From Allomuricauda sp. (lineage in GTDB: Bacteria; Bacteroidota; Bacteroidia; Flavobacteriales; Flavobacteriaceae): a DNA stretch of 64,000 nt. The notes under the pieces are model-generated. The model searched no databases. It saw only the letters and a program-made list of their open reading frames with translations, and was not told the DNA's origin. Within the stretch, counting starts at the first letter, position 1. Every line of letters begins with the position of its first letter. A program made the position numbers and the translations under genes. This document shows, piece by piece, positions 46,813-55,107 of the stretch. The stretch lies in contig RHLF01000001.1 of NCBI GenBank assembly GCA_003712125.1, forward strand, positions 744,001-808,000. Direction: 5' to 3'.

Positions 46813-47962
46813 TGGGCTTTGCCGTTTTCTTTTTATTTCTTCTTTTTTTATTCTTTCTTCGCTTCTTTTGGGGCCTATCAAATCGGGTCAGACTATCTTG
46901 ACCTACCACATTTTCAAATACTGTTTTGTCCTCAGAAAGGTTTTCAACCGCATATTCTTCTAGACTTGCAATCTTTTTTTCCTTTTTATTGAGATCTAAA
47001 ATTTCAAGAACTTGATGTTTGGTCAAGGCGTGCCAATTCGACGGGTCATTTTTATAGGAGAACCATAGCGTTTCTTTGAAAATATCTGCCTTTTGGCAGA
47101 AAGCAACTCCTTTTTCCGTTTGCAACTTGCTGTCTTGTGGCGGAAAATCCTTAAGCGCTTCCAAATACATATCTAACTCATAGTTCAGACAGCATTTTAG
47201 TTTGCCGCATTGCCCAGCTAATTTTTGTGGGTTCAGGGCCAACTGTTGATAGCGTGCTGAAGCAGTACTTACGGATCTAAAATCGGTCAACCAAGTAGAA
47301 CAGCAAAGTTCGCGACCGCATGAACCTATTCCGCCTAAACGTTGGGCTTCTTGTCGGTATCCGATTTGGCGCATTTCGATTCGAATTCGAAAGGCTTGGG
47401 CCATATCCTTAATCAGCTGTCTAAAATCTACACGGTCCTCAGCAGTGTAATAAAAGGTAGCCTTAGAACCATCACCTTGAAATTCAACATCGCTGAGTTT
47501 CATCTGCAAGTTAAGGGCGATGGCAATTTCGCGTGATCTCTTTTTGATTTCTTCCTCTTTATCGCGACTTTTTTGCCATATATCAATATCGCGTTGAGAA
47601 GCTTTTCTGTAAACTTTAAGAATGTTTTTGTCCTTCGGGTCAATCTTTTTTTTCCGCATTTGCACCTTGACCAATTCTCCGGTAAGGGTTACAATGCCAA
47701 CGTCATGTCCTGATTTTGCCTGGGTTGCTACTACATCACCAATGGAAAGGGGAAGGCCCTCCGCATTTCTAAAAAATTCTTTTCTGCTATTCTTAAAGCG
47801 CACCTCAACACAGTCAAAGGGAGTTTGACCACTGGGCAATGACATATTGGAAAGCCAATCGAAAACGGTTAGTTTATTACAACCATCAGTGCCACAAGTA
47901 CCATTATTCTTGCAGCCACGCGGTTGTCCATCCGTTCCGGTTGAACAACTGCTACACGCCAT
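46805..47962 (-). CDS. ricT: PSP1-domain protein RicT (YaaT-like)
   Basis: This 385-residue protein has the PSP1 core (residues about 35-290) with the hallmarks ATFYYTAEDRVDFRQLIKDMAQAFRIRIEMRQIGYRQEA (in parts), LGGIGSCGRELCCSTWL, and QCGKLKCCLNYELDMY. The paired cysteines ligate Fe-S clusters in the Bacillus Y-complex, which affects mRNA maturation. The N-terminal region has further cysteines (CSSCSTG and GCKNNGTCG). The C-terminal basic tail (RPQKKRRKNKKRRNKKKT) may bind RNA. It is the first gene of the ricT-gldH-PBP1A group. Confidence 0.92.
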   Translation of the reverse strand: MACSSCSTGTDGQPRGCKNNGTCGTDGCNKLTVFDWLSNMSLPSGQTPFDCVEVRFKNSRKEFFRNAEGLPLSIGDVVATQAKSGHDVGIVTLTGELVKVQMRKKKIDPKDKNILKVYRKASQRDIDIWQKSRDKEEEIKKRSREIAIALNLQMKLSDVEFQGDGSKATFYYTAEDRVDFRQLIKDMAQAFRIRIEMRQIGYRQEAQRLGGIGSCGRELCCSTWLTDFRSVSTASARYQQLALNPQKLAGQCGKLKCCLNYELDMYLEALKDFPPQDSKLQTEKGVAFCQKADIFKETLWFSYKNDPSNWHALTKHQVLEILDLNKKEKKIASLEEYAVENLSEDKTVFENVVGQDSLTRFDRPQKKRRKNKKRRNKKKTAKPNA

Positions 47963-48064
47963 ATATTGTATCTTGAATTAAAGTATTCCGCTTAGGGAAA
48001 CTTTAATTTAGGTTCATAAATTACTCTAGGTAAATATAGCACAAAATGCAGCAAGCGAGAAATG

Positions 48065-49096
48065 TTACCGCTTATACTTTAGCACTTCAGACCGTCCCTT
48101 TTTGAAAATTTTATTGCTGGCGTGCTTTCCCTTGCGAAGCTTTTTTTGTTCTTGATAAGGAAGCGCAACGGTCTGCATACAAGCCTCTGAACAACATGAG
48201 TTCATTGTGGCAGCACATTCGTCGCATTGCAAAAACAATAGGTGGCAGGCCTCGTTAGCACAATTTACATGGGTGTCACAAGGTTTGCCACATTGATGGC
48301 AATTTGATATGACCTCATCTGAAATGCGCTCTCCACGCCTGTGGTCAAACACAAAATTTTTGCCCCTGAATTTATTTTTAAGATTTTGCTCCCTTACCTG
48401 GCGTGTGTATTCAATAATACCCCCTTCTAACTGGTAGACATTTTTGAATCCTTTGTGTTTATAGTATGCACTGGCCTTTTCACAACGTATGCCCCCGGTA
48501 CAATACATAACCAATTTTTTGTCTTCTTTATGTTCCGACAATTGTTCTTCAATAATGTCAAGCGAATCTCGAAAGGTATCAACATCAGGAGTAATGGCTT
48601 TTTCAAAATGCCCTATTTCACTTTCATAATGATTGCGCATATCAACCACTACTGCATTGGGATCATCAATTAGGTCGTTGAATTGTTCCGCATTTACATG
48701 AATCCCCTTATCCGTTACATCAAAAGAGGTGTCATTCAAACCATCAGCCACAATTTTGTCGCGAACCTTTACTTTAAGTTTTAGGAAAGACTTGTTGTCT
48801 TGTTGGATGGCAATATTCAACCGTACCCCATTCAAAAAGGAAATACTGTCAAGATGTGATTTGAATGCCTCAAATTTTTCAGCTGGAACAGAAAGCTGTG
48901 CATTCACCCCTTCATGGGCAACATAAATACGCCCAAGAACTTCCAATTCGTTCCAATTGATAAATAGGTGGTTTCTGAATATTCGTGTATTGCCAATGTG
49001 CGCATATTTGTAGAACGAGATGGTGAGACGATCTTGGCCTGCCTCTTCAATGAGCTGTTCCCGTTCTTTCGCACTTAACGTATTGTACAGTTGCAT
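48065..49096 (-). CDS. trhO: tRNA uridine(34) hydroxylase, rhodanese-like
   Basis: TrhO uses oxygen to convert U34 of certain tRNAs to 5-hydroxyuridine. The 343-residue protein has the N-terminal FYKYAHIGN...GRIYVAHEGVNAQLS region, the rhodanese domain (residues about 140-235) with active-site VMYCTGGIRCEKASAYY, and a cysteine-rich C terminus (CHQCGKPCDTHVNCANEAC then CDECAATMNSCCSEAC) of the kind that binds zinc. This is the normal YceA architecture. It lies alone on the minus strand, divergent from recA. Confidence 0.93.
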   Translation of the reverse strand: MQLYNTLSAKEREQLIEEAGQDRLTISFYKYAHIGNTRIFRNHLFINWNELEVLGRIYVAHEGVNAQLSVPAEKFEAFKSHLDSISFLNGVRLNIAIQQDNKSFLKLKVKVRDKIVADGLNDTSFDVTDKGIHVNAEQFNDLIDDPNAVVVDMRNHYESEIGHFEKAITPDVDTFRDSLDIIEEQLSEHKEDKKLVMYCTGGIRCEKASAYYKHKGFKNVYQLEGGIIEYTRQVREQNLKNKFRGKNFVFDHRRGERISDEVISNCHQCGKPCDTHVNCANEACHLLFLQCDECAATMNSCCSEACMQTVALPYQEQKKLRKGKHASNKIFKKGRSEVLKYKR

Positions 49097-49157
49097 GCTA
49101 TACCAATGTCTTAAGTTAAAAAGAATCTATTATTAAGCTCCGGCAAAAATACAGATA

Positions 49158-49186
49158 AAAAAAGCATCCGCTTGTGCGGATGCTTT
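49158..49186 (-). terminator. Minus-strand terminator in the trhO-recA divergent gap
   Basis: GCATCCGC, loop ttgt, GCGGATGC is a perfect 8-bp stem (49164-49183). On the minus strand it is followed by TTTTTTT. No annotated minus-strand gene lies upstream of it, so it seems to close an unannotated transcript starting between 49187 and 49376. Confidence 0.75.
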
Positions 49187-49327
49187 TCGACCACACATTT
49201 TCTTTTTCATACAGATTAAATCTCTTTGAATGCGGTCTTCCAATCCCCTATGACAAGAGGGATTGCATATATTTATTTGAATCAGTCGCTCTTTAGATGG
49301 TATGCTATCAAAAAGGTTGCGTCCGCG

Positions 49328-49358
49328 TTGTGCCTTGCAAAAAGAAGTGGTACTTTAG
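49328..49358 (+). promoter_or_regulatory. recA promoter
   Basis: TTG at 49328-49330, 20 bases, TACTTTAG at 49351-49358 matches the Bacteroidetes promoter with one mismatch in the last two positions of TAnnTTTG. It ends 18 bases before the recA ATG. No LexA-like palindrome was evident. Confidence 0.6.
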
Positions 49359-49376
49359 TCTTCCTAAGATGATACT

Positions 49377-50384
49377 ATGAGCAACGAAAAAGACGCAAAA
49401 TTAAAGGCACTTAAATTAACCCTTGATAAGTTAGACAAGACCTATGGCAGGGGAACCGTAATGAAATTGGGGGACGACGTGGTTGAAGATATTGACGTCA
49501 TCCCATCTGGTTCATTGGGTCTTGATATTGCCTTGGGCGTTGGTGGCTATCCGAGAGGTCGAGTCATTGAAATCTATGGTCCAGAATCTTCAGGTAAAAC
49601 CACCCTTACCTTACATGCCATAGCCGAAGCACAAAAAAATGGCGGTATCGCTGCGTTTATTGATGCTGAACATGCTTTTGATCGTTTTTATGCAAAAAAT
49701 CTTGGTGTCGATATCGATAACCTTATCATATCCCAACCCGACCATGGGGAGCAAGCTTTAGAAATTGCCGACAACTTAATCAGGTCGGGTGCCATCGATA
49801 TTGTAATCATAGACTCGGTGGCCGCGTTGACACCCAAGAGCGAAATCGAAGGTGAAATGGGAGATTCTAAAATGGGCCTTCATGCGCGTTTAATGTCGCA
49901 AGCTTTAAGAAAGCTGACTTCAACCATAAGCAAGACCAATTGCACTGTAGTTTTCATCAACCAATTGCGAGAAAAAATCGGTGTGATGTTCGGCAACCCT
50001 GAAACAACCACCGGAGGTAACGCCCTTAAATTTTATGCCTCGGTTCGACTTGATATTCGCAGATCTACACAAATCAAGGACACCGATGGCAATGTGCAAG
50101 GAAACAAGACACGGGTCAAAGTTGTCAAAAACAAAGTGGCTCCACCATTTAAAACTGCTGAGTTTGATATCATGTATGGCCAAGGCATCTCCAAAATTGG
50201 GGAAGTTTTGGACATGGGGGTCGCTTATGAAATTGTGAAAAAGAGTGGCTCATGGTTTAGTTATGGTGACACCAAATTAGGGCAGGGTCGCGATGCCGTT
50301 AAATCGTTACTCGCAGACAACCCAGAATTGGCCGAAGAGCTCGAAGCAAAGATCAAAGAGGCTATCACGGTTATCCAAAATTAG
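49377..50384 (+). CDS. recA: Recombinase RecA
   Basis: RecA forms filaments on single-stranded DNA, pairs homologous strands and triggers the SOS response. The 335-residue protein has Walker [10 protein letters not shown], the MAW motif region, Walker [13 protein letters not shown], loop L1 [18 protein letters not shown], loop L2 [18 protein letters not shown] and [10 protein letters not shown]. The C-terminal tail is short and ends AITVIQN. Its normal loading partner for natural transformation, DprA, is disrupted a few kb downstream (54.8-58.2 kb). Confidence 0.98.
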   Translation: MSNEKDAKLKALKLTLDKLDKTYGRGTVMKLGDDVVEDIDVIPSGSLGLDIALGVGGYPRGRVIEIYGPESSGKTTLTLHAIAEAQKNGGIAAFIDAEHAFDRFYAKNLGVDIDNLIISQPDHGEQALEIADNLIRSGAIDIVIIDSVAALTPKSEIEGEMGDSKMGLHARLMSQALRKLTSTISKTNCTVVFINQLREKIGVMFGNPETTTGGNALKFYASVRLDIRRSTQIKDTDGNVQGNKTRVKVVKNKVAPPFKTAEFDIMYGQGISKIGEVLDMGVAYEIVKKSGSWFSYGDTKLGQGRDAVKSLLADNPELAEELEAKIKEAITVIQN

Positions 50385-50473
50385 ACAAGGCCCATTATTT
50401 CATCGTTTTTCGGTGCACTTCCTTACGCAACCCTTGATTAACAAGACCATCTAGCTTTTACAGTAAAGGAATT

Positions 50474-50911
50474 ATGAAAAGGATAGTTCGTGTAATTTTT
50501 TGGGTTGTTTTTGTGCTATCAGTTCAAGGTTGTGCCATTGATAGTGAGCAAAACTTTCATTTTGTAACCCTGCGTATTGTAGATGCTGAAGTACCTGAAT
50601 CATTTGATTTAAACGGCGTGTATGACATTCAGGTTACCTATGCGAGACCCAATGGTTGCACCTTTTTTGAGGGTTTTGATGTTTTTCCGGTGGAAAATAC
50701 AATTCGAAATATTGTTGCCATTGGCTCTGAGTTTGATGATGGTGAAACCGCATGTACACAAGCGGTTGAAAACGTGGTGGCAGATTTTCGGTTCGAAGTA
50801 CTTTATGAAGGCACCTATACGTTCCGATTTTATAACGGCGATGATGCCGAAGGAAATCCAATTTATTTGGAGTATGACGTTCAGGTCAACGCGGTAGAAC
50901 CGACCAACTAA
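50474..50911 (+). CDS. Small lipoprotein of unknown function (145 aa)
   Basis: The product is a lipoprotein: signal peptide RIVRVIFWVVFVLSVQGC with the lipobox cysteine near residue 20. The mature part has a single Ig-like or beta-sandwich look (GVYDIQVTYARPNGCTFFEG, RFEVLYEGTYTFRFYNGDD) and two further cysteines (GCTFFEG and TACTQAV). I do not recognise a named family. It sits between recA and the ECF sigma factor, 31 bases before the latter, so it may belong to the same transcript. Confidence 0.8.
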   Translation: MKRIVRVIFWVVFVLSVQGCAIDSEQNFHFVTLRIVDAEVPESFDLNGVYDIQVTYARPNGCTFFEGFDVFPVENTIRNIVAIGSEFDDGETACTQAVENVVADFRFEVLYEGTYTFRFYNGDDAEGNPIYLEYDVQVNAVEPTN

Positions 50912-50942
50912 ACAAAGAACCTTTAATACTTGACCAACAATT

Positions 50943-51473
50943 TTGACTCTTGAAGAGATCATAAACAATTGCAAAAAGGGAAAACGGGCAGCTCAAGAAG
51001 AACTGTATCGAAATTATTCGAGTGTTCTTTTTGGAATGTGCCTTAAGTACTCGCGCAATAAAACGGAGGCGGAAGACAATCTGCACGATAGTTTTATGAC
51101 GATTTTCAACAAGATAAGCCAATACAATTTTAAAGGTTCATTTGAGGGGTGGATGAAAAGGATAACAATAAATACCGTATTGCAAAAATATCGCAAGGAG
51201 CAATACTTAAATGTTGTTTCTGAAAATTACAGTGACATTTCCGCTGATGATGATATCCCAGAAGATATAAGCTTATCAACACTGTTGGGGCATATTCAAG
51301 AATTGCCCAACAAGTATCGAATGACATTCAATCTCTACGTTTTAGATGGCTATACCCATAAGGAGATTGGTGAAATGCTAGGGACAACCATAGGCACCTC
51401 AAAATCAAATTTGGCCCGGGCCAAAATGATTTTAAGACAAAAATTAGAAAAAGAAAATATAAACATTGCTTAA
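50943..51473 (+). CDS. ECF-type RNA polymerase sigma factor
   Basis: This 176-residue sigma-70 family member has region 2 (AAQEELYRNYSSVLFGMCLKYSRNKTEAEDNLHDSF and FEGWMKRITINTVLQKYRK) and region 4 (LPNKYRMTFNLYVLDGYTHKEIGEMLGTTIGTSKSNLARAKMILRQKL). It directs RNA polymerase to a set of promoters in response to envelope or surface signals. The start is a TTG: an in-frame stop lies 12 bases upstream and no ATG exists before residue 32, so a non-ATG start is needed. It is followed after 11 bases by the putative anti-sigma gene. Confidence 0.93.
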   Translation: MTLEEIINNCKKGKRAAQEELYRNYSSVLFGMCLKYSRNKTEAEDNLHDSFMTIFNKISQYNFKGSFEGWMKRITINTVLQKYRKEQYLNVVSENYSDISADDDIPEDISLSTLLGHIQELPNKYRMTFNLYVLDGYTHKEIGEMLGTTIGTSKSNLARAKMILRQKLEKENINIA

Positions 51474-51484
51474 CTCATTAAACA

Positions 51485-52951
51485 ATGGAAAAAAAGGATT
51501 TAGAACAACTCTTTAGGGACAAGTTCAAAGATTTTCAAGAAACACCCGATCCACGGGTTTGGAAATCAATTGAAACTTCGCTTGAAAAGAAGAAAAAGAA
51601 AAGAGTGGTCCCCATTTGGTGGAAAGTAGGTGGGGTGGCCGCGTTATTGGCTGTTCTGTTCTATGTGGTTAACCCCTTTGCGGGCGACACGGAGCTCGAC
51701 GGTATCAAAATCACAGAAACCGAACTTCAAAAAGGTATCAAGGAAAAAGGTGTACGTAAAGATGTTCAGAACCCTATCGAAGCCTCAGGTTCACAAGCCG
51801 ACACAAACGAATTGACCGATTCCAATTCGATTGAGCAAGGTGCTGAAGAGAAGGCAACTGTACCCCAAAAGCAAGACGCCTCTACCACACGAAATGCTGA
51901 CTATCAGTTTACCCAACAACAAGACGGACAATTAACTTCCAATGACGAAGTGCGGCAACCCGCAAGCACTCAAGAGGAAGAAGATGTGTTGGGTGTCAAT
52001 ACCCTACAGGATAGCGAAAAGGTCGTTGCTGCGGCAGTAGAAGAGCCAAAGGAGGCCATTGCCGAGAAAAAGGGATTTGAAGCTCTTAATCAAGGAGATT
52101 TCGAGTCCAAAGAGGAGGAAAACACAGTTGCTGGCACTGACAATATCTCGGACAAAAAATCAATTTTGGAGGCCATCAAAGAGCAAGAAGAAGAAGAAGA
52201 AACAGCAGTTGCCAAGAACTCGGGCAACAAATGGTCGGTTGCACCTGCTGTTGCACCCATCTATTTTAATGGTGTTGGTGAGGGTTCTCCTGTGCATTCC
52301 AACTTCAGTGCGAATTCGAAGTCGGGAAATGTGAATCTGAGCTATGGTGTGAATGTAGCCTATGAGTTGAATAATAAACTTTCTATACGCACGGGCCTAC
52401 ACCGCGTGAATTTCGGTTATGACACGAATGAAATTGTCTTCTCCTCGTCCTTAAATGCTTCGACCAACGAGGATATCGACAATATCAATTACAACGATAC
52501 CTCTAGAGGCTTGGTGATACAGAGTAAAGCGTCGCCTTCGCCGGCGGATGCCAACTCGACTGCTGATTTTGTGGCAAGATCACCCCAATTTGAAGGGCGC
52601 ATGGTTCAACAGATTGGTTATATGGAGGTTCCGCTGGAGCTAAACTATGCGTTGATTGACAAAAAATTTGGTGTAACCCTAATCGGAGGTATGAGTTCAT
52701 TGTTTTTAGTTGACAATGCTGTCTCCTTGGAGTCTGATGGCCTCGTTACTGAAATGGGTGAGGCGAATAATGTGAACGATATTAATTTCAGCACCAATGT
52801 TGGTGTGGGTCTCAATTATAAATTTTCGGACAAGATGCAAGCTAATATTGAGCCTGTTTTTAAATATCAACTGAATACTTTTTCGAATACAGCGGGCAAT
52901 TTCAGGCCGTTTTCAGTTGGTGTTTACAGTGGGCTTAGTTTTAAGTTTTAA
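51485..52951 (+). CDS. Putative anti-sigma factor with outer-membrane beta-barrel domain
   Basis: The 488-residue protein has three parts. Residues 1-42 are cytosolic and charged (LFRDKFKDFQETPDPRVWKSI), as in anti-sigma proteins of this phylum. Residues about 44-63 form one membrane helix (WWKVGGVAALLAVLFYVV). Residues about 65-250 are an acidic Gln/Glu/Asp-rich low-complexity linker, long enough to cross the periplasm. Residues about 255-488 are a beta-barrel-like domain (NLSYGVNVAYELNNKLSIRTG, GVGLNYKFSDKMQANIEP) ending in SGLSFKF with a terminal aromatic. This matches the dual membrane-spanning anti-sigma factors known from Bacteroides. It follows the ECF gene by 11 bases. The exact barrel fold is inference. 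Confidence 0.82.
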   Translation: MEKKDLEQLFRDKFKDFQETPDPRVWKSIETSLEKKKKKRVVPIWWKVGGVAALLAVLFYVVNPFAGDTELDGIKITETELQKGIKEKGVRKDVQNPIEASGSQADTNELTDSNSIEQGAEEKATVPQKQDASTTRNADYQFTQQQDGQLTSNDEVRQPASTQEEEDVLGVNTLQDSEKVVAAAVEEPKEAIAEKKGFEALNQGDFESKEEENTVAGTDNISDKKSILEAIKEQEEEEETAVAKNSGNKWSVAPAVAPIYFNGVGEGSPVHSNFSANSKSGNVNLSYGVNVAYELNNKLSIRTGLHRVNFGYDTNEIVFSSSLNASTNEDIDNINYNDTSRGLVIQSKASPSPADANSTADFVARSPQFEGRMVQQIGYMEVPLELNYALIDKKFGVTLIGGMSSLFLVDNAVSLESDGLVTEMGEANNVNDINFSTNVGVGLNYKFSDKMQANIEPVFKYQLNTFSNTAGNFRPFSVGVYSGLSFKF

Positions 52952-52988
52952 AGATGTTGGTTAGGTAGGTCACGAAAGTGACCCATTG

Positions 52989-53020
52989 AACGCCCCACTT
53001 AATCGTGGGGCGTTTCTTTT
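52989..53020 (+). terminator. Terminator after the sigma/anti-sigma operon
   Basis: AACGCCCCAC (52989-52998), a six-base loop and GTGGGGCGTT (53005-53014) form a perfect 10-bp stem followed by TCTTTTT. The convergent plsC stop codon lies inside the loop. Confidence 0.9.
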
Positions 53021-53748
53021 TCCAATTCATTCAAAATTACCTCGCGTACCTCTTCTCGCAAGGTCGATTTATCTTCAAGTGCCAAAATACCGGTCTCAAA
53101 AAATTGATGTACCCTTACCCGCAGCCTTCCCGGCCGTCCCTTGAAAAAGGTAAAAGGAAATCGTTTTTTGCAATCATAAAAGGTCATGGGCACCACAGGA
53201 ATATTATGGGCTATGGCCATTTTGAACGCCCCATCTTTAAATTGATCCAAAACCAATTGCTCATCGGGTACGCCTCCTTCGGGAAAAATGCAAATGCTCA
53301 ACCCTTCATTCAAACGACGTTGTGCTCTCCAATAGACTCCGGCCCTACTTTTAAGATCATCACGGTCGACCATAATGCTCACGCGTTTATAAAAAAATCC
53401 AAAAACAGGAATTTTTACCAATTCTTTCTTGCCCACAAAAACGAAGGGGTTCTTGCTCGCACGAAGCATGAGCATGATATCAAGCATACTGGTATGATTG
53501 GCAACCAACATATAACTTTTTCGCTTATCCATAAGCTGCTCCCTTTTTATCTGTGGAATGCAACCCATGCCGTATAAAATTGTGCCAGCCCAGAGGTTTC
53601 GGGCCAACCAAAAAAACTGATGGTACGTTTTTTCAGATAAGGTGGTCAGGAGCAACAAAGGGAAAAACACTAAAATTGGTAAGGTGACCAAAATGTAGAA
53701 CCAGACACGGTACAAAATGTGGCCGAGATTCGTTGCCAGTCGATGCAT
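52999..53748 (-). CDS. plsC: 1-acyl-sn-glycerol-3-phosphate acyltransferase
   Basis: PlsC transfers a second acyl chain to lysophosphatidate to make phosphatidate at the inner membrane. The 249-residue protein has two N-terminal hydrophobic segments, the catalytic HX4D motif in ANHTSMLDIMLMLR, the FVGKKELVKIPVFG block and CIFPEGGVPDEQ. No acyl-ACP partner gene is nearby. It is divergent from trpS, with 75 bases between starts. Confidence 0.92.
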   Translation of the reverse strand: MHRLATNLGHILYRVWFYILVTLPILVFFPLLLLTTLSEKTYHQFFWLARNLWAGTILYGMGCIPQIKREQLMDKRKSYMLVANHTSMLDIMLMLRASKNPFVFVGKKELVKIPVFGFFYKRVSIMVDRDDLKSRAGVYWRAQRRLNEGLSICIFPEGGVPDEQLVLDQFKDGAFKMAIAHNIPVVPMTFYDCKKRFPFTFFKGRPGRLRVRVHQFFETGILALEDKSTLREEVREVILNELEKETPHD

Positions 53749-53766
53749 GGTATCAAAAGTACTAAT

Positions 53767-53800
53767 TTGTATAGGCTTTTATTGATTTCTTTTACCTTTG
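53767..53800 (+). promoter_or_regulatory. trpS promoter
   Basis: TTG at 53767-53769, 23 bases, TACCTTTG at 53793-53800 fits the TTG-TAnnTTTG form, with the spacing at the long end of the usual range. The trpS ATG follows 23 bases after the -7 element. Confidence 0.55.
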
Positions 53801-53823
53801 TCGCTTTATCCTTAACTAGGCAG

Positions 53824-54792
53824 ATGGCTCGTATTTTAACAGGCATACAAAGTACAGGTACCCCACATTTGGGAAATATTTTGGGGGCTATAATCCCGGC
53901 GATAGAAATGGCCCAGCAACCAGAAAATGAATCTTTTCTCTTTATTGCTGATATGCATTCGCTTACACAGATCAAAGATGGTTCGCAATTGCGACAAAAC
54001 ACTTATGCCACTGCTGCGGCTTGGTTGGCCTTTGGTCTTGATATTGAGAAGACCGTTTTTTACCGTCAAAGTGATGTGCCGCAAGTCACTGAATTAGCAT
54101 GGTACTTGGGGTGTTTTTTTCCTTATCAAAGATTGACATTGGCCCATTCATTCAAGGATAAAGCTGACCGACTTGACGATGTAAATGCTGGCATATTCAC
54201 TTACCCCATGCTGATGGCGGCAGATATCTTATTGTATGATGCTGAAATTGTTCCTGTTGGTAAAGATCAATCTCAACATTTGGAAATGACTAGGGATGTG
54301 GCATCTCGCTTTCACAATAAATTTGGGGAAACTTTTGTATTGCCAGAAACACGCTTGCAAGAAGAAACGATGTACGTTCCGGGAACTGACGGTGAAAAAA
54401 TGAGCAAGAGCAAGGGAAATACGATTAACCTATTTCAGCCAGATAAGAAACTGCGAAAACAGGTCATGGGCATTGTTACGGATAGTACCCCAATGGAAGA
54501 TCCAAAAGACCCCACTCAAGATAATGTTTTTGCTTTGTACAAGCTATTGGCATCACAAGAACAAATCGAAGAAATGAGCGCTAATTATTTGGCCGGCAAT
54601 TATGGTTATGGCCATGCCAAACAAGCCCTTTTTGAACGTATGGTCCAAAAATTCGAAGAACCAAGAGAAAAGTTCGAGTATTATATGGCCCATTTGAACG
54701 AGGTAGATGAAGCCTTGGCTGTTGGTGCCGAAAAGGCCAAAAAGGTGGCTGACGAGGTTTTGAAAAGGGTACGCGAAAAGGTTGGTTACTAA
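53824..54792 (+). CDS. trpS: Tryptophanyl-tRNA synthetase
   Basis: TrpS charges tRNA-Trp. From ATG 53824 (MARILTGIQSTGTPHLGN) the product is 322 residues, the normal length. It shows the HIGH-type motif TPHLGN and the KMSKS motif GEKMSKSKGNT. Other family segments are FIADMHSLTQIKD, PMLMAADILLYDAEIVPVGKDQSQHLEMTRD. An upstream in-frame ATG at 53719 lies before the promoter and gives atypical residues. It converges with the dprA C-terminal remnant, overlapping it by 4 bases. Confidence 0.97.
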   Translation: MARILTGIQSTGTPHLGNILGAIIPAIEMAQQPENESFLFIADMHSLTQIKDGSQLRQNTYATAAAWLAFGLDIEKTVFYRQSDVPQVTELAWYLGCFFPYQRLTLAHSFKDKADRLDDVNAGIFTYPMLMAADILLYDAEIVPVGKDQSQHLEMTRDVASRFHNKFGETFVLPETRLQEETMYVPGTDGEKMSKSKGNTINLFQPDKKLRKQVMGIVTDSTPMEDPKDPTQDNVFALYKLLASQEQIEEMSANYLAGNYGYGHAKQALFERMVQKFEEPREKFEYYMAHLNEVDEALAVGAEKAKKVADEVLKRVREKVGY

Positions 54793-54983
54793 ATAGCTTC
54801 AAACATTTTACCCGGTAAGGGACGAATAACCCCTTTCATTTCCATGGCAATCAAGGTAGAGGAAGCTTTGAATATGGGCAATTTGCACTCGAGGGCCAAT
54901 GTGTCCAATAGTTCTTTCCCTTGTGCCTGTAAATAGGTATAAATCTTCTCTTCGATGGCATCAAGTTCTACAAACAATTGTTT
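54789..54983 (-). pseudogene. dprA: dprA, C-terminal remnant (winged-helix domain)
   Basis: The translated remnant KQLFVELDAIEEKIYTYLQ, then GKELLDTLALECKLPIFKASS and MEMKGVIRPLPGKMFEAI, is the winged-helix end of DprA, about 64 residues with the intact stop TAG at 54789. It has no start codon of its own (only a TTG at 54977). Upstream of residue K in the same frame are a few non-homologous codons and then a stop at 55011. The central Rossmann domain is missing. The N-terminal part is at 57829-58162 on the same strand, beyond the restriction-modification genes. Gene identity is confident; loss of function is inferred. Confidence 0.9.
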
Positions 54984-54995
54984 TGCCCAACGAAA

Positions 54996-55003
54996 TAACC
55001 AAA
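54996..55003. repeat. TAACCAAA, left copy
   Basis: This 8-base word recurs in the same orientation at the right end of the cassette (57826-57833), where it overlaps the methyltransferase stop. It may be short homology used in the rearrangement, or coincidence in AT-rich sequence. Confidence 0.4.
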
Positions 55004-55049
55004 AGTGGTTTCACTAACGAGCCACCACCCAAAAAATAAATAAACTGAA

Positions 55050-55092
55050 TTGAAACAAAAAAGAAGTAGTTATATTTGACATATATTGTCAA
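55050..55092 (+). promoter_or_regulatory. Promoter and operator of the controller gene
   Basis: TTG at 55050-55052, 18 bases, TATATTTG at 55071-55078 is a good Bacteroidetes promoter. A perfect inverted repeat, TTGACA, tatat, TGTCAA at 55076-55092, overlaps the last bases of the -7 element and the expected start site, ending 15 bases before the controller ATG. This is the layout of a repressor site; the controller protein is the likely binder. Confidence 0.65.
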
Positions 55093-55107
55093 GTCAAAAA
55101 AAGGCGA

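Noticed and set aside
49100-49250. Minus-strand 25-codon frame MKKKMCGRKASAQ... crossing the terminator
   Set aside because: It translates through the terminator hairpin, so it is unlikely to be a real gene.
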